From the NCBI GenBank assembly GCA_002706095.1, contig PAJP01000004.1, positions 53,062 through 117,061 on the forward strand: DNA of 64,000 nt, read 5' to 3'. Every line of letters starts with the position of its first letter. The first letter of the stretch is position 1. Both the position numbers and the translations under genes were made by a program. Below the pieces are notes generated by a model. That model had not been told where the DNA came from. It saw only the letters and a program-made list of their open reading frames with translations, and did no database searches. The stretch comes from Methylophaga sp. (lineage in GTDB: Bacteria > Pseudomonadota > Gammaproteobacteria > Nitrosococcales > Methylophagaceae). Below are positions 1-8,429 of this stretch, piece by piece.

Positions 1-801
1 CCATGGCGTCGTCTGCGAGAATTCACGGCTGCCCGTATTGGCTTGGGGCGTGCTGGTGTAAGCACACCGACGCGTGAATCACTTGAATTCCAATTAGCAC
101 ATGCTCAGGCCCGTGATGCGGTGCATACCGAACTGGACTTTGATGGTTTACAACAAGATCTCATGGCCTTAGCGGATAAATACCCGTTGTTAAACCGTGA
201 AGCACCTTTAAAGCTGCATAGTCAGGCAACCGATCGCATGACGTATTTGCAGCGTCCGGACTGGGGAAGACAGCTGGACGAAGCTAGTCTTACAGCACTT
301 AAACCACACCAAGCTTCTGAACCTTACGATTTAGCCATTGTGATTGCTGATGGTTTATCAGCCACGGCGATTAAAGAAAACGCAGCGGTATTTATTGAGA
401 CCTTAGCTCAAGCCATGCAAGCCAGTGAACAAGCTTACTCACTCGCACCTATCGTTATGGTGGAACAAGGCCGTGTCGCCGTGGGGGACGATGTTTGTGA
501 AGCCTTAAACGCCAAGGCCGTTTTAGTGCTGATTGGCGAACGTCCGGGATTGAGTTCGCCCGATAGCTTGGGACTGTACCTGACCTGGGGGGCCAAACGT
601 GGCCTGACCGATGATAAACGTAACTGTATTTCCAATGTAAGAAAGGCGGGACTTTCTTATTTTGCTGCGGCTCAGAAAAGCCTTTATTTGCTGACTGAGG
701 CCCGCAGACTCCAGTGTTCTGGCGTTGCTATCAAGGATCGCTCTACCGATAAGATTATTGATAGCAACGCCGTTCAAACCAGCTTTTTGCTGGATAAGTA
801 A
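1..801 (+). CDS. eutC: Ethanolamine ammonia-lyase small subunit (EutC), 5' end cut off by window
   Basis: This is the small subunit of the adenosylcobalamin-dependent lyase that splits ethanolamine into acetaldehyde and ammonia. The reading frame is open from base 1, and residues before the first listed start (TTG at 43) still match the family, including WRRLREFTAARIGLGRAG, so the true start lies outside the window. About 266 residues are visible, close to the full length of about 270-295. Typical EutC segments follow: a GRAG-S-PT stretch, an ADGLSATA segment, an IGERPGLSSPDSLGLYLTW segment and the RNCISN-VR segment near the end. EutB would be expected just upstream but is not visible. The next gene is an ammonium channel 53 bases downstream with no terminator between, so the released ammonia and its transport may be co-regulated (inference). 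Confidence 0.93.
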   Translation, partial: PWRRLREFTAARIGLGRAGVSTPTRESLEFQLAHAQARDAVHTELDFDGLQQDLMALADKYPLLNREAPLKLHSQATDRMTYLQRPDWGRQLDEASLTALKPHQASEPYDLAIVIADGLSATAIKENAAVFIETLAQAMQASEQAYSLAPIVMVEQGRVAVGDDVCEALNAKAVLVLIGERPGLSSPDSLGLYLTWGAKRGLTDDKRNCISNVRKAGLSYFAAAQKSLYLLTEARRLQCSGVAIKDRSTDKIIDSNAVQTSFLLDK

Positions 802-854
802 GCCAACCAACAAGGTGGATAGGTATTAATGTTAACTAATAAGAGGATAGAAAG

Positions 855-2222
855 ATGGACAATGCGCCAACGCTAGAATCCTTGCAGGCAACGCTCGACG
901 CCCAGCAAGCGGTTTTTCAAATGCATCAGTCTATGAATGTCGAAGTGTTCTACTGGTGGTGTACCGCCATTATGATCATGATTCATGCTGGTTTCTTGGC
1001 CTATGAAATGGGGGCCTCACGTAGTAAAAATGCTTTAGCAGCGGGTATTAAAAATATTCTTGCTTTAGCGGTCATTATTCCCACGTTTTATTTGTTTGGC
1101 TGGTGGATATATAACGCTTTCCCGAATGGCTTTATTCCTATTGAGGCAGCGGGTGCCTTACCTTGGGCACAAAGTATGGGACCTGATGTCACCGATATGG
1201 GAACCGGTATTTTCTGGGCAGCGTTTGCCATGTTTGGTGCCACCACCGGTTCGATTTTATCCGGTGCGGTTATCGAACGGATTCGTGTCAGTGCGTTTTT
1301 GATTCTGACCGTGTTCTTGGGTAGCGTGGTTTGGATACTGGCTGGTGCCTGGGGTTGGCATCCAGATGGTTGGTTACTGACTGACTTGGGCTATCATGAT
1401 GTCGGCGCATCTGGTGTTGTGCATGCTGTGGCTGGTTTCTTCACTTTGGGTGTACTGATCAATTTAGGCCCACGTGTAGGTAAATTTATCAACGGTGTGG
1501 CACAGACTATTGCTCCACATAGCTTACCGATGACGTTAATCGGTTTGATGATGATCATCTTCGGTTTCTTCGGATTCCTGGGCGGTTGTATCATCTTTAA
1601 CGGTGGTGAAACAGGTTGGACAACCATTTACGGCAACCCAACTAACTTATCAGCATTTGCTTTCAATACCCTGATGGGCTTTGCGGGTGGTGTGATTGGT
1701 TGTTACATCGCTAGCCGTGACCCATTCTGGACAATGTCTGGCGGTCTGGTGGGTATCATTTCTGTTGCAGCCGGTTTAGATCTTTATGATCCTGAATTAG
1801 CGTTCATTATTGCTGTAGTAACAGGTGTCTTAGCCGTTAAATTCGCTAAATTGATCGAAAATTTCGGTATTGATGATGCGGTAGGTGCTGTTTCAGTTCA
1901 TGGCTTCACGGGTGTTTGGGCAGTATTCTTAGTCGGTGTGTTTGCCGACGGTATGCCTAACGTGGGTGACTTGCCTGAGATTTCATTAATGGGGCAAACC
2001 ATTGGTGCCATTGTCATGGCAGCAGTGGGCTTTATTCCAGGTTACGGTATTTCATTGATTCTGAAAAAAGCCAATGCATTACGCGTACCGAAAGAAGCGG
2101 AAGAGCTGGGCTTAGATGAAGTTGAAATCATTGCCAAGCCTTACCCAGAAGTGAATGGTGTCCCTGCGGTGACATCAAGTGACGTGCCAAATAAATTGGC
2201 TAACTCAGAACCAGGAGTGTAA
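855..2222 (+). CDS. amt: Ammonium transporter, Amt/Rh family
   Basis: A 455-residue multi-spanning inner-membrane channel that passes ammonium/ammonia. The twin pore histidines of the family are seen as H190 (in GVVHAVAG) and H349 (in SVHGFTGVW). The protein has roughly eleven hydrophobic segments and a short charged C-terminal tail. It differs from enteric AmtB in its N-terminal part: about 30 soluble residues precede the first membrane segment and there is no obvious cleaved signal peptide. The start has a GAGG-type ribosome site about 10 bases upstream. Its neighbour eutC produces ammonia, and a 55-residue membrane peptide begins 2 bases after its stop codon. No glnK/PII gene is adjacent, which is unusual for amtB loci. 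Substrate assignment is by family only. Confidence 0.92.
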   Translation: MDNAPTLESLQATLDAQQAVFQMHQSMNVEVFYWWCTAIMIMIHAGFLAYEMGASRSKNALAAGIKNILALAVIIPTFYLFGWWIYNAFPNGFIPIEAAGALPWAQSMGPDVTDMGTGIFWAAFAMFGATTGSILSGAVIERIRVSAFLILTVFLGSVVWILAGAWGWHPDGWLLTDLGYHDVGASGVVHAVAGFFTLGVLINLGPRVGKFINGVAQTIAPHSLPMTLIGLMMIIFGFFGFLGGCIIFNGGETGWTTIYGNPTNLSAFAFNTLMGFAGGVIGCYIASRDPFWTMSGGLVGIISVAAGLDLYDPELAFIIAVVTGVLAVKFAKLIENFGIDDAVGAVSVHGFTGVWAVFLVGVFADGMPNVGDLPEISLMGQTIGAIVMAAVGFIPGYGISLILKKANALRVPKEAEELGLDEVEIIAKPYPEVNGVPAVTSSDVPNKLANSEPGV

Positions 2223-2224
2223 TT

Positions 2225-2392
2225 ATGGGAACATCAATTAGTTCATGGGAAAACGTAGGGGCTTATTTTACTTTTGCTGATAATCCACTTGCTCTAGGCC
2301 TGTTCACTGTTGGTGCTGCAGCCATCATAGTGGGTCTGATTATCTCGATAGCAAAACATGAAAATGAAGCGTTCGAGAAAATTGAAAAATAA
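2225..2392 (+). CDS. Small single-pass membrane protein downstream of amt (55 aa)
   Basis: An ATG two bases after the amt stop opens a 55-codon frame ending in TAA, directly followed by a terminator. The peptide starts MGTSISSWENVGAYFTFADN, has one hydrophobic helix at about residues 23-43 (LALGLFTVGAAAIIVGLIIS), and ends in a charged tail (KHENEAFEKIEK). The tight coupling to amt and the clean membrane-helix design argue that it is a real gene. I do not recognise a family. By position it could be an accessory or regulatory subunit of the ammonium channel, perhaps replacing the missing PII gene, but this is inference. Confidence 0.72.
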   Translation: MGTSISSWENVGAYFTFADNPLALGLFTVGAAAIIVGLIISIAKHENEAFEKIEK

Positions 2393-2428
2393 GCCAGGCT
2401 TAAACATGACCTAGTCATGTATCAAACA

Positions 2429-2460
2429 ATAACCCCGATCTTGTATCGGGGTTATTTTTT
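2429..2460 (+). terminator. Rho-independent terminator of the eutC-amt unit
   Basis: A perfect 11-bp stem (ATAACCCCGAT at 2429-2439 with its complement at 2445-2455), a 5-base loop, then a run of T. A second small inverted repeat with 7-bp arms (ACATGAC/GTCATGT, 2404-2420) lies just ahead of it. Confidence 0.93.
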
Positions 2461-2944
2461 ATAAGCAGTAACTTTTTGTGGCATTCAAAGCAGTGTGACC
2501 CGACCTCTACCACTGATACCAATGAACTAGCACCCAGACTGAATACCATAATAAAGATTTCACTTAATCACATTTTTAACAGTCAATATGGCCATTGTTT
2601 CTAGCATGGCTGATTTTGAAATTATTCTTCTCCAAATACCTTTCGATATCAAAAATAAGCGGCATTTTGATTCTATTGATCGACTATCCAACATCTGTCT
2701 GAAAATAAGAGTGAAGACTGATAATCAATAAATCTAAATGCATATAATTATTATTTGATGGTAATATCTACCTTTAAATTAATCCAGCTTTATAAAAAGT
2801 GAAAAATTGCACTTTTTATCTGCTTTAAACGACATAGATAGAGAGTACACGATTGTTCTCTTATTTTACGGTCAGTCCTCTCATGTGAGTTGAGGACAGG
2901 CGTTCATGTCTATCTGCAGTTAAAACTATAATTAGATCAGCCAT
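2461..2944. other. 484-bp intergenic region before the PepSY trio
   Basis: No convincing gene. The region is AT-rich. It holds a 10-bp inverted repeat with an 8-base loop (ATAAAAAGTG at 2792-2801, complement at 2810-2819), a 6-bp repeat GTCCTC/GAGGAC near 2874-2896, and a TGATAAT-type half site at 2719-2725 that resembles half of a Fur box. Any Fur link is weak: the second half-site is poorly matched. Confidence 0.5.
2903..2932 (+). promoter_or_regulatory. Putative sigma-70 promoter for the DUF3649/PepSY/DUF3325 operon
   Basis: A consensus -10 hexamer TATAAT at 2927-2932 lies about 30 bases before the chosen ATG. A poor -35 (TTCATG, 2903-2908) sits 18 bases upstream of it. The -10 is good and the -35 weak, which would fit an activated or regulated promoter. 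Confidence 0.5.
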
Positions 2945-2962
2945 TTGAGAGTTATCTCCAAT

Positions 2963-3244
2963 ATGCAATTACCTTATCCACTCAGAATTCTGTCATTGGT
3001 TCTGGCCGCCACGGTAGGCGGGTATTTACTGACGTCCGCCGTTATCATTTTTTTATCAGCTATTGTACCAATGGAAAAACCACATGCCATCGTGGCCGTG
3101 AGCCTTTTTAGTTATGCAATTTATACAGCAGCTGTTATTTGGGTCTTTACTGTTAGAAATAGCAAGCGCGCTTGGTTAGGTATGTTGATTCCAACAGTCT
3201 TGCTCGGTGGTGCAGGGATGCTAATTTCCAAGGTGGCGTCATGA
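2963..3244 (+). CDS. DUF3649 family small membrane protein
   Basis: A 93-residue protein with three hydrophobic segments. It matches the DUF3649 family in the PLRILS...VGGYLL start, the central Y-IYTAAVIWVF helix and the KRAWLGM motif. I chose the ATG at 2963. An upstream TTG at 2945 is in frame but has no better ribosome site and sits only about 6 bases beyond the predicted transcription start. The stop overlaps the next start as ATGA, so translation is coupled. In other bacteria this family occurs with PepSY membrane proteins and DUF3325 proteins near siderophore receptors. The molecular function is unknown; a part in handling iron-siderophores at the inner membrane is inferred from that association. 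Confidence 0.82.
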   Translation: MQLPYPLRILSLVLAATVGGYLLTSAVIIFLSAIVPMEKPHAIVAVSLFSYAIYTAAVIWVFTVRNSKRAWLGMLIPTVLLGGAGMLISKVAS

Positions 3245-4881
3245 GTGAGTTAACGAAGCCAGTGAAAGAACAGGAATCGTTTCGTCAGGCGATGGGCTGG
3301 TTACATACCTGGGGTGGGTTGCTTGCCAGTTGGGCCTTATTCACGATCTTCCTTACGGGCACGATTGGTGTGTTTGATGTTGATATCACGAAATGGATGA
3401 AACCAGAGGCAGCCGTTGTATCCGGTTTCGATCCAACCGCGATGACCGAACAGCAACGTGTTGACACGATAAAGAAAGGTCAGGCTTATCTTGAAAAACA
3501 TGTTCCTGATAGTCATTTCTGGGGGATTGGACTGCCAACGGAAACAGAGCCAGGAATACGTCTGTTCTGGCGGGACGAGCAGAATGAATTTCAACATGCC
3601 TTACTGAGCCTGGATGATGGTGAACTCATGCCAGCCGCTGAAAATCGTGAAACCGAAGGGGGGCATCATTTTGTGCATATGCATTATGAGTTTCATGCGG
3701 GTATGGCAGGCATCTGGCTGGTCGGCTTTTTTACCATGATCATGCTGGTGGCCTTAATTACCGGCATCATTATTCATAAACGTATTTTCAAAGATTTTTT
3801 CACCTTCAGACAAAAGAAAGGACAGCGTAGTTGGTTAGATGGACATAATGCCTCCGCTGTTTTAACGCTGCCTTTCCAATTGATGATTGCTTACACCGGT
3901 TTGGTGGTCTTTTTATCGATTTACATGCCTGCAGGTGTATTAGCTAATTACAGCAATCCACAGGTATTTTTTTCTGAACTGCTTGATGAGCCCATGCACA
4001 GAGCAGAAACAGGCGTGGATGCAGATGTGGTGGATTTATCCATTTTGTTCCAGCGAGCAGAAGTGATGATGGGTAAACCCGGACGATTTATGAACGTTGA
4101 GCATCCGGGAGACAGTAGCGCTGTGACCAAGGTGTTTGGTTGGTTTGATGAAAAAGACTATGAAGGGCAATTATTGAGGGATGAAATTGGCAGTGTTCAG
4201 TTTGATGCGACCAATGGTGATGTGATGCATCTGAACCCACCAGGTGAATACGATAAGGGCACGCCCATGGCATCACAACGTGTGATGCGTATCATGCACT
4301 TTGCCAACTTTGGTGGCTACAGCGTTCGCTGGTTATATTTCATTATGGGTATGGCGGGTGCGTTGATGATGGCAACAGGCGCCATCTTATTTCTGGTGAA
4401 ACGACGTCAGAAATCACTTAATGAATTTGGCTCGCAAACTGCACGCGTTTATCGGGTAATCGAAGTACTGAATATCGCTGCTATCAGTGGTCTTGCGGTG
4501 GCTTGCATGGCTTATTTCTGGTTGAATCGTTTGATTCCGGTCGATATCGCTGATCGGGCATCCTGGGAAATAAAAGGCTTTTTCTATCTCTGGCTAGCCA
4601 TGCTGTTTCATGCCGCTTGTCGACCTGGCATGAAAGCCTGGTTTGAACAATGGAGTGTCTTTACCTTACTGGCATTGTTGTTACCTGTCATGAACCTGCT
4701 GACAACCGGACATTGGCTACCATCGTACTGGCTGGCAGGAGACTGGAGCAGTGTCGGCTTTGAAGTGACCGTATTGGTGTTCGGTTTGATGAGTCTGGGG
4801 CTGGTGTTATTTTTGCGTCGAAAAATGCGATTGCAAGTTCGCCCGTCAGCGCTTAAAACTCAGTCGGAGGCACTATTATGA
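3241..4881 (+). CDS. PepSY-associated transmembrane protein (siderophore-iron reductase type)
   Basis: A 546-residue inner-membrane protein of the PepSY_TM family, which includes proteins proposed to reduce or release iron from siderophores in the periplasm. It starts with a membrane segment after the WLHTWGGLLASW motif typical of the family. It then carries a periplasmic region with an HHFVHMHYEFH histidine cluster (about residues 140-152), further membrane segments, a second periplasmic PepSY-like domain, and four or more helices at the C-terminus. The ATG at 3241 overlaps the upstream stop, which favours it over the in-frame start at 3172 inside the upstream gene. Its own stop overlaps the next start (ATGA). 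No TonB-dependent receptor is adjacent, so the substrate cannot be named. Confidence 0.85.
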   Translation: MSELTKPVKEQESFRQAMGWLHTWGGLLASWALFTIFLTGTIGVFDVDITKWMKPEAAVVSGFDPTAMTEQQRVDTIKKGQAYLEKHVPDSHFWGIGLPTETEPGIRLFWRDEQNEFQHALLSLDDGELMPAAENRETEGGHHFVHMHYEFHAGMAGIWLVGFFTMIMLVALITGIIIHKRIFKDFFTFRQKKGQRSWLDGHNASAVLTLPFQLMIAYTGLVVFLSIYMPAGVLANYSNPQVFFSELLDEPMHRAETGVDADVVDLSILFQRAEVMMGKPGRFMNVEHPGDSSAVTKVFGWFDEKDYEGQLLRDEIGSVQFDATNGDVMHLNPPGEYDKGTPMASQRVMRIMHFANFGGYSVRWLYFIMGMAGALMMATGAILFLVKRRQKSLNEFGSQTARVYRVIEVLNIAAISGLAVACMAYFWLNRLIPVDIADRASWEIKGFFYLWLAMLFHAACRPGMKAWFEQWSVFTLLALLLPVMNLLTTGHWLPSYWLAGDWSSVGFEVTVLVFGLMSLGLVLFLRRKMRLQVRPSALKTQSEALL

Positions 4882-5213
4882 GTGCAGCCATGATGATGAG
4901 CATTGCCTTGTGTTACGCCGCTATGAGTAGTCTTAGTCTGGCGATGCCACGACATTTGATGGAAGTGACCAACCGTCGGTTAAGTGTTGCACAGACTCGA
5001 CTATTACGTTGGACAGCAAGCCTGATTCTGGTCTTAGCATATTTACCTATGTGGCAGGTGTGGGGAGCAGGAACCGGCTTTGTGATTTGGGTATCGATAT
5101 TGTCTGTGACCAGCATAGTATTGGTGTTACTGCTGTCTTATTGGCCAAAGTGGGCGGTCAGAATCGCTTTTCTGATGATGTTATCGGCCAGCGTTTTGTG
5201 GTTGATGCAGTAA
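4878..5213 (+). CDS. DUF3325 family membrane protein
   Basis: A 111-residue protein with three to four hydrophobic helices and little else. It fits DUF3325, the usual third member of the DUF3649-PepSY-DUF3325 set. It overlaps the preceding gene by four bases, so the three genes form one translationally coupled unit. It has no catalytic motif and its role is unknown. It probably forms a membrane complex with the PepSY protein (inference from constant gene linkage). The stop codon lies inside the left arm of the hairpin at 5204-5237. Confidence 0.8.
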   Translation: MSAAMMMSIALCYAAMSSLSLAMPRHLMEVTNRRLSVAQTRLLRWTASLILVLAYLPMWQVWGAGTGFVIWVSILSVTSIVLVLLLSYWPKWAVRIAFLMMLSASVLWLMQ

Positions 5214-5237
5214 CGACCAGATGATCGTTACTGCATC
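5204..5237. terminator. Long hairpin between convergent operons
   Basis: A perfect 13-bp stem (GATGCAGTAACGA at 5204-5216, complement at 5225-5237) with an 8-base loop sits between the DUF3325 gene and argH. The T tract after it on the plus strand is interrupted (GTGTAACTTTTG), so it is a plausible but imperfect terminator. It overlaps the DUF3325 stop codon. Confidence 0.6.
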
Positions 5238-5251
5238 GGTGTAACTTTTGT

Positions 5252-6634
5252 TTAACGTTGACTGCGTGCTTTTCTAATCGCCGCTTTAACCTGTTCTGGT
5301 GCTGTACCACCTAAGTGGTCACGAGCAGCGACAGAACCTTCCAAAGTCAGCACGTCAAACACGTCTTCATCAATATTGGCAGAAAACTGCTGCAGTTCAG
5401 CCAAGGTGAGTTCAGACAGATCTTTTTTATGTTTGATGCCATAAGCGACCGATAAACCGACTACTTCATGTGCATCACGGAATGGTGTGCCTTTACGTAC
5501 CAGATAATCAGCCAAATCAGTGGCAGTAGCATAACCTCGTAATGCAGCCTGACGCATATTGTCGGCTTTCACGGTGATGACCGACATCATATCTGCATAA
5601 ACGCGTAGTGAACCTAATAAGGTATCAATCGTATCGAACAAGGGTTCTTTGTCTTCCTGATTGTCTTTGTTGTAAGCCAGAGGCTGGTTTTTCATTAAGG
5701 TCAGCAAGTTGAACATATTGCCGTACACGCGGCTGGTTTTACCGCGGATTAACTCAGGCACATCCGGATTCTTCTTCTGCGGCATGATGGATGAGCCGGT
5801 ACAGAACGCATCACCTAAATCAACAAAATCAAACTGCGCCGATGACCAGATAATTAACTCTTCTGAGAAACGGGATAAGTGCATCATCAGAATCGAGGCG
5901 AAGCTATTGAACTCAATGGCAAAGTCACGGTCACTGACCGCATCCAAAGAGTTTAAACAGATACGATCAAAGCCTAATAAGCTGGCGGTCATTTCACGAT
6001 CAATCGGGAAAGTGGTGCCAGCCAGGGCGGCTGCGCCCAATGGCAGGCTGTTTGCTCGTTTAGCACAGTCTTCCAGGCGTTCAGCATCTCTGACTAACAT
6101 TTCGTACCAGGCCATCATGTGATGACCAAACGTCACTGGTTGTGCTGTTTGTAAATGAGTAAAACCGGGCATGATAGTCTCGGCTTCACGTTCAGCAACG
6201 TTGAGTAAGGCTTCTTGCAAACGATTAAGCTGCTGACCGATAGGCTCAATCATATCGCGTAGATAAAGGCGCACATCAGTGGCTACCTGGTCATTACGTG
6301 ACCGGCCAGTGTGAAGTTTTTTACCGACCTCACCGATCAGGGCGATAAGACGAGCTTCGATATTCATGTGCACATCTTCTTGAGCGATAGACCACTCAAA
6401 GTCGCCGTTCTCAATTTCTTGTTCGATTTGTTGTAAGCCCGCAATAATTTGATCGCGTTCGTCTACTGTCAGTACCTTGACTTCAGCCAGCATGGTGGCG
6501 TGCGCAATTGAGCCACGAATATCCTGACGGAACATACGCTGATCAAATTGCACGGAAGCGGTAAATTCTTCGACAAACTTGTCGGTAGGCTGCGTCAGTC
6601 TGGCAGATGAGAGTTTTTTATTGGCTGTAGTCAT
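5252..6634 (-). CDS. argH: Argininosuccinate lyase
   Basis: The last step of arginine synthesis: cytoplasmic cleavage of argininosuccinate into arginine and fumarate. The protein has 460 residues, a normal length. The fumarase/aspartase superfamily signature [11 protein letters not shown] is at residues 280-290 and contains the catalytic serine loop. Other conserved segments are [13 protein letters not shown] (about 108-120) and the [11 protein letters not shown] region. It is divergent from hemC, an arrangement common in gammaproteobacteria. A good sigma-70 promoter lies 36-62 bases upstream of its ATG. argC lies separately in the same window at about 42 kb, so the arginine genes are scattered. 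Confidence 0.97.
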   Translation of the reverse strand: MTTANKKLSSARLTQPTDKFVEEFTASVQFDQRMFRQDIRGSIAHATMLAEVKVLTVDERDQIIAGLQQIEQEIENGDFEWSIAQEDVHMNIEARLIALIGEVGKKLHTGRSRNDQVATDVRLYLRDMIEPIGQQLNRLQEALLNVAEREAETIMPGFTHLQTAQPVTFGHHMMAWYEMLVRDAERLEDCAKRANSLPLGAAALAGTTFPIDREMTASLLGFDRICLNSLDAVSDRDFAIEFNSFASILMMHLSRFSEELIIWSSAQFDFVDLGDAFCTGSSIMPQKKNPDVPELIRGKTSRVYGNMFNLLTLMKNQPLAYNKDNQEDKEPLFDTIDTLLGSLRVYADMMSVITVKADNMRQAALRGYATATDLADYLVRKGTPFRDAHEVVGLSVAYGIKHKKDLSELTLAELQQFSANIDEDVFDVLTLEGSVAARDHLGGTAPEQVKAAIRKARSQR

Positions 6635-6669
6635 ATCAATCAGATTAGGCTCGTTGAAAACAGGGCGTC

Positions 6670-6696
6670 ATTATAACGCGGATAGTCGAGAGTCAA
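6670..6696 (-). promoter_or_regulatory. Putative sigma-70 promoter for argH
   Basis: Read on the minus strand, TTGACT (6696-6691) and a perfect TATAAT (6675-6670) are separated by 15 bases, slightly short. On the opposite strand TGCTAGAAT (6706-6714) is an extended -10 candidate for hemC with no clear -35. Confidence 0.6.
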
Positions 6697-6756
6697 TGCG
6701 TGAAATGCTAGAATCGACTTTATTTATTAACGACAACGCTGAAGTGACCTTATTCC

Positions 6757-7686
6757 ATGACTAAAAGAATCGTTCGTATTGCCACTCGCAACAGTCCTCT
6801 TGCCATGTGGCAGGCTGAATTTGTTAAATCACGCTTATTAGAATTACATCAGAATATTGAAGTTGAACTGATCGGTATGAAAACCCAGGGCGATATCATA
6901 CTGGATACTCCCTTGGCAAAAGTGGGCGGTAAGGGGCTTTTTGTTAAAGAGCTGGAACAAGGCATGTTAGATGGACGTGCGGATATTGCTGTGCATTCTA
7001 TGAAAGATGTGCCAGTTGAGTTTCCGGAAGGTTTGCATCTGCCTGTTATCTGTCAGCGTGAAGATCCGCATGATGCGTTTGTTTCCAATCATTATCAAAG
7101 TATCGATGAAATGCCTCACGGAGCCCGTTTAGGCACATCCAGCCTGCGTCGTGAATGCCAGGTGCGTACTCACCGTCCGGATCTGGAAGTACTGCCTTTA
7201 CGCGGTAATGTGAATACCCGTTTACGTAAACTCGATGATGGTGAGTTTGATGCCATCATTCTGGCGATGGCGGGATTAAAACGTCTCGGTTTTGATGACC
7301 GTATTCGCAGCGCATTAACACCAGAGCAAAGTTTACCTGCGATTGGACAAGGTGCGTTGGGTATTGAAACTCGCGTGGATGATGAAGAAATGAACGCGCT
7401 TATTGCTCCATTACATTGTGATCAAACCGCCATTGTGCTGCGTGCTGAACGAGCCTTGAACAAACGTCTGTCCGGTGGCTGTCAGGTACCCATCGCCGGT
7501 TATGCGATGTTAGATGATGATAACGTTTGGCTGCGAGGCTTGGTTGGTCAGCCAGATGGGACTAACACGGTCACAGCTGAAGTTCGCGGTAAATCAACAG
7601 ATGCTGAAAAATTAGGAATTCAAGTCGCTGAAATGTTGCTGGCGAAGGGTGCCGATAAAATTCTGGCAGATGTCTACGGTGAGTAA
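6757..7686 (+). CDS. hemC: Hydroxymethylbilane synthase (porphobilinogen deaminase)
   Basis: Joins four porphobilinogens into hydroxymethylbilane in haem, sirohaem and cobalamin synthesis. It has 309 residues, as expected. The dipyrromethane cofactor cysteine is C242 in the LSGGCQVP motif, and the conserved N-terminal [25 protein letters not shown] and HSMKDVP motifs are present. Its reading frame overlaps hemD by 17 bases, starting the hemC-hemD-hemX-hemY operon. An extended -10 candidate lies at 6706-6714. Confidence 0.97.
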   Translation: MTKRIVRIATRNSPLAMWQAEFVKSRLLELHQNIEVELIGMKTQGDIILDTPLAKVGGKGLFVKELEQGMLDGRADIAVHSMKDVPVEFPEGLHLPVICQREDPHDAFVSNHYQSIDEMPHGARLGTSSLRRECQVRTHRPDLEVLPLRGNVNTRLRKLDDGEFDAIILAMAGLKRLGFDDRIRSALTPEQSLPAIGQGALGIETRVDDEEMNALIAPLHCDQTAIVLRAERALNKRLSGGCQVPIAGYAMLDDDNVWLRGLVGQPDGTNTVTAEVRGKSTDAEKLGIQVAEMLLAKGADKILADVYGE

Positions 7687-8428
7687 ACTGCCATTGGCGG
7701 GGCAGCAGATTCTTGTGACCCGCCCTCAACATCAGTGCCAAGCACTGGCTGAGCTGGTTGAGGCCGCTGGCGGTAAGCCACTGATTCTGCCAGTGATTGA
7801 TATTGAAGCGGTTGCAAAAAAGCATTGGCAGACGATCAATATCGACCACTTTGACTGGTTGATATTTGTTAGTCGTAACGCGGTAGAGAGCTTTATTGCT
7901 GGCTGGGGACACGAACTGCCCAAGTTATGCCAATTTGCTGCGGTGGGTGAGGGGACCGCACAGGCTATGCGTGAGCATGATATACCGGTCGATTGTCAGC
8001 CTGAAATATCAAATGGAAGTGAAGGTTTGCTGCAGATGCCTTTGATGCAGGCATCACAAGTCAGAGGTAAACAGATTCTGATTGTACGAGGTAATGGCGG
8101 CAGGGAGCATATGGCTGATACCTTAACAGCCAGAGGTGCTAATATTACTTATATTGAAGTTTATCAACGTGTTTTAGCTCAACCAACGGCAGCACAACTC
8201 AAACAGGCCATGATGGCAGACAAAGTGATCTGTACCAGTGTGGCAGGTGTTGATAATCTTTGTAGTATCTTCATGAATACATGGCCAGATTTGTTAGATA
8301 AACCATTGACGGTCGTCAGTGATAGGATAAAACAGCATGCCTCCTCACGAGGCTTCAAAACCATTTATGTATCAGCCGATGCCAGCGATAATGCAGTTGT
8401 TGATACTCTGATAAATATGGACGATTAA
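7670..8428 (+). CDS. hemD: Uroporphyrinogen-III synthase
   Basis: Closes and inverts ring D of hydroxymethylbilane to give uroporphyrinogen III. The family is poorly conserved. Here the recognisable parts are the LVTRPQHQ start, the [11 protein letters not shown] segment, the AVGEGTAQA segment and the [11 protein letters not shown] segment, in a protein of 252 residues. I chose the ATG at 7670, inside the hemC 3' end. A GTG at 7679 is also possible, whereas the GTG at 7649 would add unrelated residues. Its position directly after hemC and before hemX supports the assignment. Confidence 0.92.
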   Translation: MSTVSKLPLAGQQILVTRPQHQCQALAELVEAAGGKPLILPVIDIEAVAKKHWQTINIDHFDWLIFVSRNAVESFIAGWGHELPKLCQFAAVGEGTAQAMREHDIPVDCQPEISNGSEGLLQMPLMQASQVRGKQILIVRGNGGREHMADTLTARGANITYIEVYQRVLAQPTAAQLKQAMMADKVICTSVAGVDNLCSIFMNTWPDLLDKPLTVVSDRIKQHASSRGFKTIYVSADASDNAVVDTLINMDD

Positions 8429-8429
8429 C

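Noticed and set aside
2719-2733. Fur-box-like TGATAAT half site
   Set aside because: Second half-site matches poorly (about 4 of 7), so I mention it only as part of the intergenic region.
5709-6122. 137-codon plus-strand frame inside argH
   Set aside because: Antisense to argH; composition is that of a mirrored coding sequence.
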